Source: Parvularcula bermudensis HTCC2503
GTDB lineage: Bacteria; Pseudomonadota; Alphaproteobacteria; Caulobacterales; Parvularculaceae
Assembly (NCBI RefSeq): GCF_000152825.2
Contig: NC_014414.1
Location: 2,706,501-2,770,500, forward strand
Direction of reading: 5' to 3'
Length of the DNA stretch: 64,000 bases
Below the pieces are notes generated by a model. That model worked only from the letters and a program-made list of their open reading frames with translations. It did not search any database and was not told the origin of the DNA. The position numbers and the translations under genes were made by a program. This document shows, piece after piece, positions 62,422 through 64,000 of the stretch; position 1 is the first letter of the stretch; each line of letters begins with the position of its first letter.

Positions 62422-63984
62422 ATGCTAGCGCAGGTCTTGTTCGTGTTCGGGCCACTGACCGTGGCGGGATTGTTCGTAACCGCTGGCCTTCTCGCGGCCA
62501 TTGGACCCCGAAAGGTTGCGCCTGTCTGGGCCTTAATTATATCAATGGGCGCCCTCGGCGTTGCGCTGGCCTTGGCGCTTGTTTCCTTAACGTCCAGCAC
62601 CGCTCAGCCAATGGGGGCGATCGCTGCCCCCCTTGCCCAGGCCTTCCTCGTTGATTCATTGAGTGCGACTTTGTTGGTGCTGGTCGGATTTCTCGGTGTG
62701 ACGGTGATTAAGTATTCTGATCGCTATCTCGACGGGCATCCGCGGCAGCCTAGGTTCATCGCCCTTCTCTGCCTAGCCGTGGCCGCAGTGGCGGTGCTGG
62801 TGACCAGTGATGATCTCCTTTTACTGACTTCTGCATGGATAATCAGCAGTTTGATTGTCCACTTCCTTTTGACATTCGATGGCGCCAGGCGTCAGGCGGT
62901 GGCGGCGGCTCGCAAAAAATTTGTGATCGCCCGCCTCAGCGATCTTTCTTTGCTTGTCGCTGTCGTGATCCTGATCACAGGGTTCGAGACCCGGTCGATG
63001 ACCGACATTATGCAGATCGTCCGAACAGATGGCAGCTCTCTTCCCGCCGGAATCGGGCCAGCAGCTCTTTTCATTGCGATCGCTGCGATTCTGAAATCGG
63101 CGCAATTCCCAACTCATATCTGGCTGACGGAGGTGATGGAGGCGCCAACCCCCGTTTCCGCCCTCCTCCATGCGGGGGTGGTTAATGCCGGGGGGTTCTT
63201 GCTCATCCGCTTTGCGGACCTCCTCCTCCTCTCCCCCATAACGATGTTCAGCATTGCGACAGTCGGCGGCCTTACGGCCATCATTGGGGCACTGATGATG
63301 TCCACCCAAACGAGCGTCAAAAGTGCCCTTGCCATGTCGACCGTTGCCCAAATGGGGTTCATGATTTTTCAATGCGGAATTGGCGCGTTCAGTTCGGCAG
63401 CGCTCCACCTGGTCGCCCATTCTCTCTATAAGGCTCACGCATTCCTCGCCGCAGGAACACCCATGGCGAGAAAGATCCCAACGGCCGTGCCGTCGTCCAT
63501 CGCCGCCTTGGCTTTTGTCACCATGGGGGGCCTCTATGTCGGGATTGCGGCTTTGCTGGGCAAGGACCTCTGGGTCTCCCCCGCGATTGCCGGTCTTGGG
63601 ATGATTGTGGTGTTCGGTATAACGAGCTTTGCGGCCCCCCTCTTCCGCCGTCTTCGGACTGTCCCCTTCGCCCTTCTTGGGGGCGTGGGGGTGACCCTCA
63701 TCTATTTCACACTGCAAAGCCTGACGGCACAGCTTCTCCAGGGCATTGTCCCTCCCCCGGGATCGATGGCGCTCAATGGGCTGATCTCTCTTGTGGCAAT
63801 GGTCGCTCTCTGCGGTGCCGCTACATTCGCTCAGGCCACAGGTGCGCTGACACTTCGCCAAAGAGACGGCGCCCTCTATCTGCTTCTCTTCCGAGGGTTT
63901 TACATTAATACGCTCTGGGATCGGATTATTTCCCTTTGGCCAACCCATTCCGTGACCTCGCACCGGAGGACTTCCTATGAATAG
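62422..63984 (+). CDS. dabB: NuoL/MnhA-like proton-channel subunit, probable DabB
   Basis: 520 residues, 13-14 membrane helices, of the NuoL/MrpA family. Motifs SAQFPTHIWLTEVMEAPTPVSALLHAGVVNAGGFLLIRF contain the conserved Glu and Lys of proton-translocating subunits, but the protein is shorter than NuoL and occurs alone with a LysR regulator, as in the DabA/DabB inorganic carbon pumps. The ATG at 62422 is preceded by GGGGAG; the open frame continues upstream to 62401. The last codons overlap the next gene by 8 bp. Confidence 0.8.
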   Translation: MLAQVLFVFGPLTVAGLFVTAGLLAAIGPRKVAPVWALIISMGALGVALALALVSLTSSTAQPMGAIAAPLAQAFLVDSLSATLLVLVGFLGVTVIKYSDRYLDGHPRQPRFIALLCLAVAAVAVLVTSDDLLLLTSAWIISSLIVHFLLTFDGARRQAVAAARKKFVIARLSDLSLLVAVVILITGFETRSMTDIMQIVRTDGSSLPAGIGPAALFIAIAAILKSAQFPTHIWLTEVMEAPTPVSALLHAGVVNAGGFLLIRFADLLLLSPITMFSIATVGGLTAIIGALMMSTQTSVKSALAMSTVAQMGFMIFQCGIGAFSSAALHLVAHSLYKAHAFLAAGTPMARKIPTAVPSSIAALAFVTMGGLYVGIAALLGKDLWVSPAIAGLGMIVVFGITSFAAPLFRRLRTVPFALLGGVGVTLIYFTLQSLTAQLLQGIVPPPGSMALNGLISLVAMVALCGAATFAQATGALTLRQRDGALYLLLFRGFYINTLWDRIISLWPTHSVTSHRRTSYE

Positions 63985-64000
63985 TGAGCTGTCGATAAAA
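63977..64000 (+). CDS. dabA: start of a gene cut off by the window edge, probable dabA (DUF2309)
   Basis: ATG at 63977 with GGAGG 7 bases ahead, overlapping the dabB stop, encodes at least MNSELSIK and runs off the window. DabB genes are almost always followed by dabA, the large zinc-binding carbonic-anhydrase-like subunit, so this is expected to be dabA. The sequence visible is too short to verify. Confidence 0.4.

Noticed and set aside
1-64000. CRISPR arrays, insertion sequences, integrase or attachment sites
   Set aside because: No regularly spaced repeats, transposase or integrase frames were found.

Overview
The window is a GC-rich chromosomal segment from an alphaproteobacterium. Evidence for this includes the tpiA/secG, ppiD-trpE and trpGDC-lexA neighbourhoods, a GAAC-N7-GAAC SOS box ahead of lexA, the HIG1-like/PduO/etfBA cluster, and a FixK-like Crp/Fnr regulator without cluster cysteines. 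A marine or salt-exposed lifestyle is suggested by a glucosylglycerol synthesis operon, a sodium:solute symporter and a Dab-type inorganic carbon pump. A relative of Parvularcula is a guess, not a result. No insertion sequence, CRISPR array or rRNA was seen; the only RNA gene found is tRNA-Val(UAC).

Layout. 0.1-2.7 kb: FAD-linked oxidase, sterol-desaturase-like hydroxylase and a DUF1330 protein. 2.7-5.0 kb (minus): tpiA, alpha/beta hydrolase, secG, tRNA-Val. 5.1-15.2 kb (mainly plus): ppiD-trpE, an inserted TadG/TadE-like trio and a YibQ-type deacetylase (minus), then trpG-trpD-trpC and lexA. 15.2-17.1 kb (minus): FeS-BCP-type photolyase/cryptochrome with an NTF2-like partner. 17.2-24.0 kb (plus): small envelope proteins, a large exported unknown, a beta-lactamase-fold hydrolase, HIG1-like protein, cobalamin adenosyltransferase and etfBA. 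24.2-28.4 kb (minus): nuoA-B-C, a GFA-family gene, nuoD and a CinA-like gene; nuoE onward is not here.

28.7-38.1 kb is a signalling island: a CHASE8-type hybrid histidine kinase, a receiver protein, a receiver-kinase, a TonB-dependent receptor, a YfiR-family periplasmic protein, a LuxI-like/FeeM-like acyltransferase and, convergently, a soluble hybrid kinase. 38.3-44.3 kb (minus) carries gpsA, a HAD phosphatase and ggpS, which together would make glucosylglycerol from dihydroxyacetone phosphate and ADP-glucose, plus a symporter and OmpW. 44.9-54.5 kb is a respiratory block: a CydABX bd oxidase and a second CioAB-type bd oxidase with a DUF2474 peptide, diverging from ompW-cydD-cydC.

54.6-60.4 kb (minus) holds a small secreted protein with a duplicated GPFHHT motif, an ABC-exporter-like protein whose nucleotide-binding domain has lost its catalytic motifs, HlyD and TolC partners, a lone receiver and a FixK-like regulator. 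An OxyR-like ATAG-N7-CTAT dyad lies in front of the small gene, and an OxyR-like regulator lacking the peroxidatic cysteine is next to it. 61.4-64 kb: an NhaR-like LysR regulator diverges from dabB, followed by the first codons of a probable dabA.

Five copies of one intergenic repeat, about 70-107 bp, are scattered through the window; in four of them a terminal CTAG supplies the stop codon of the neighbouring gene. Two TTGCG-N4-CGCAA dyads, at the cyd divergent promoter and ahead of the lone receiver gene, suggest a shared Crp/Fnr-family circuit.
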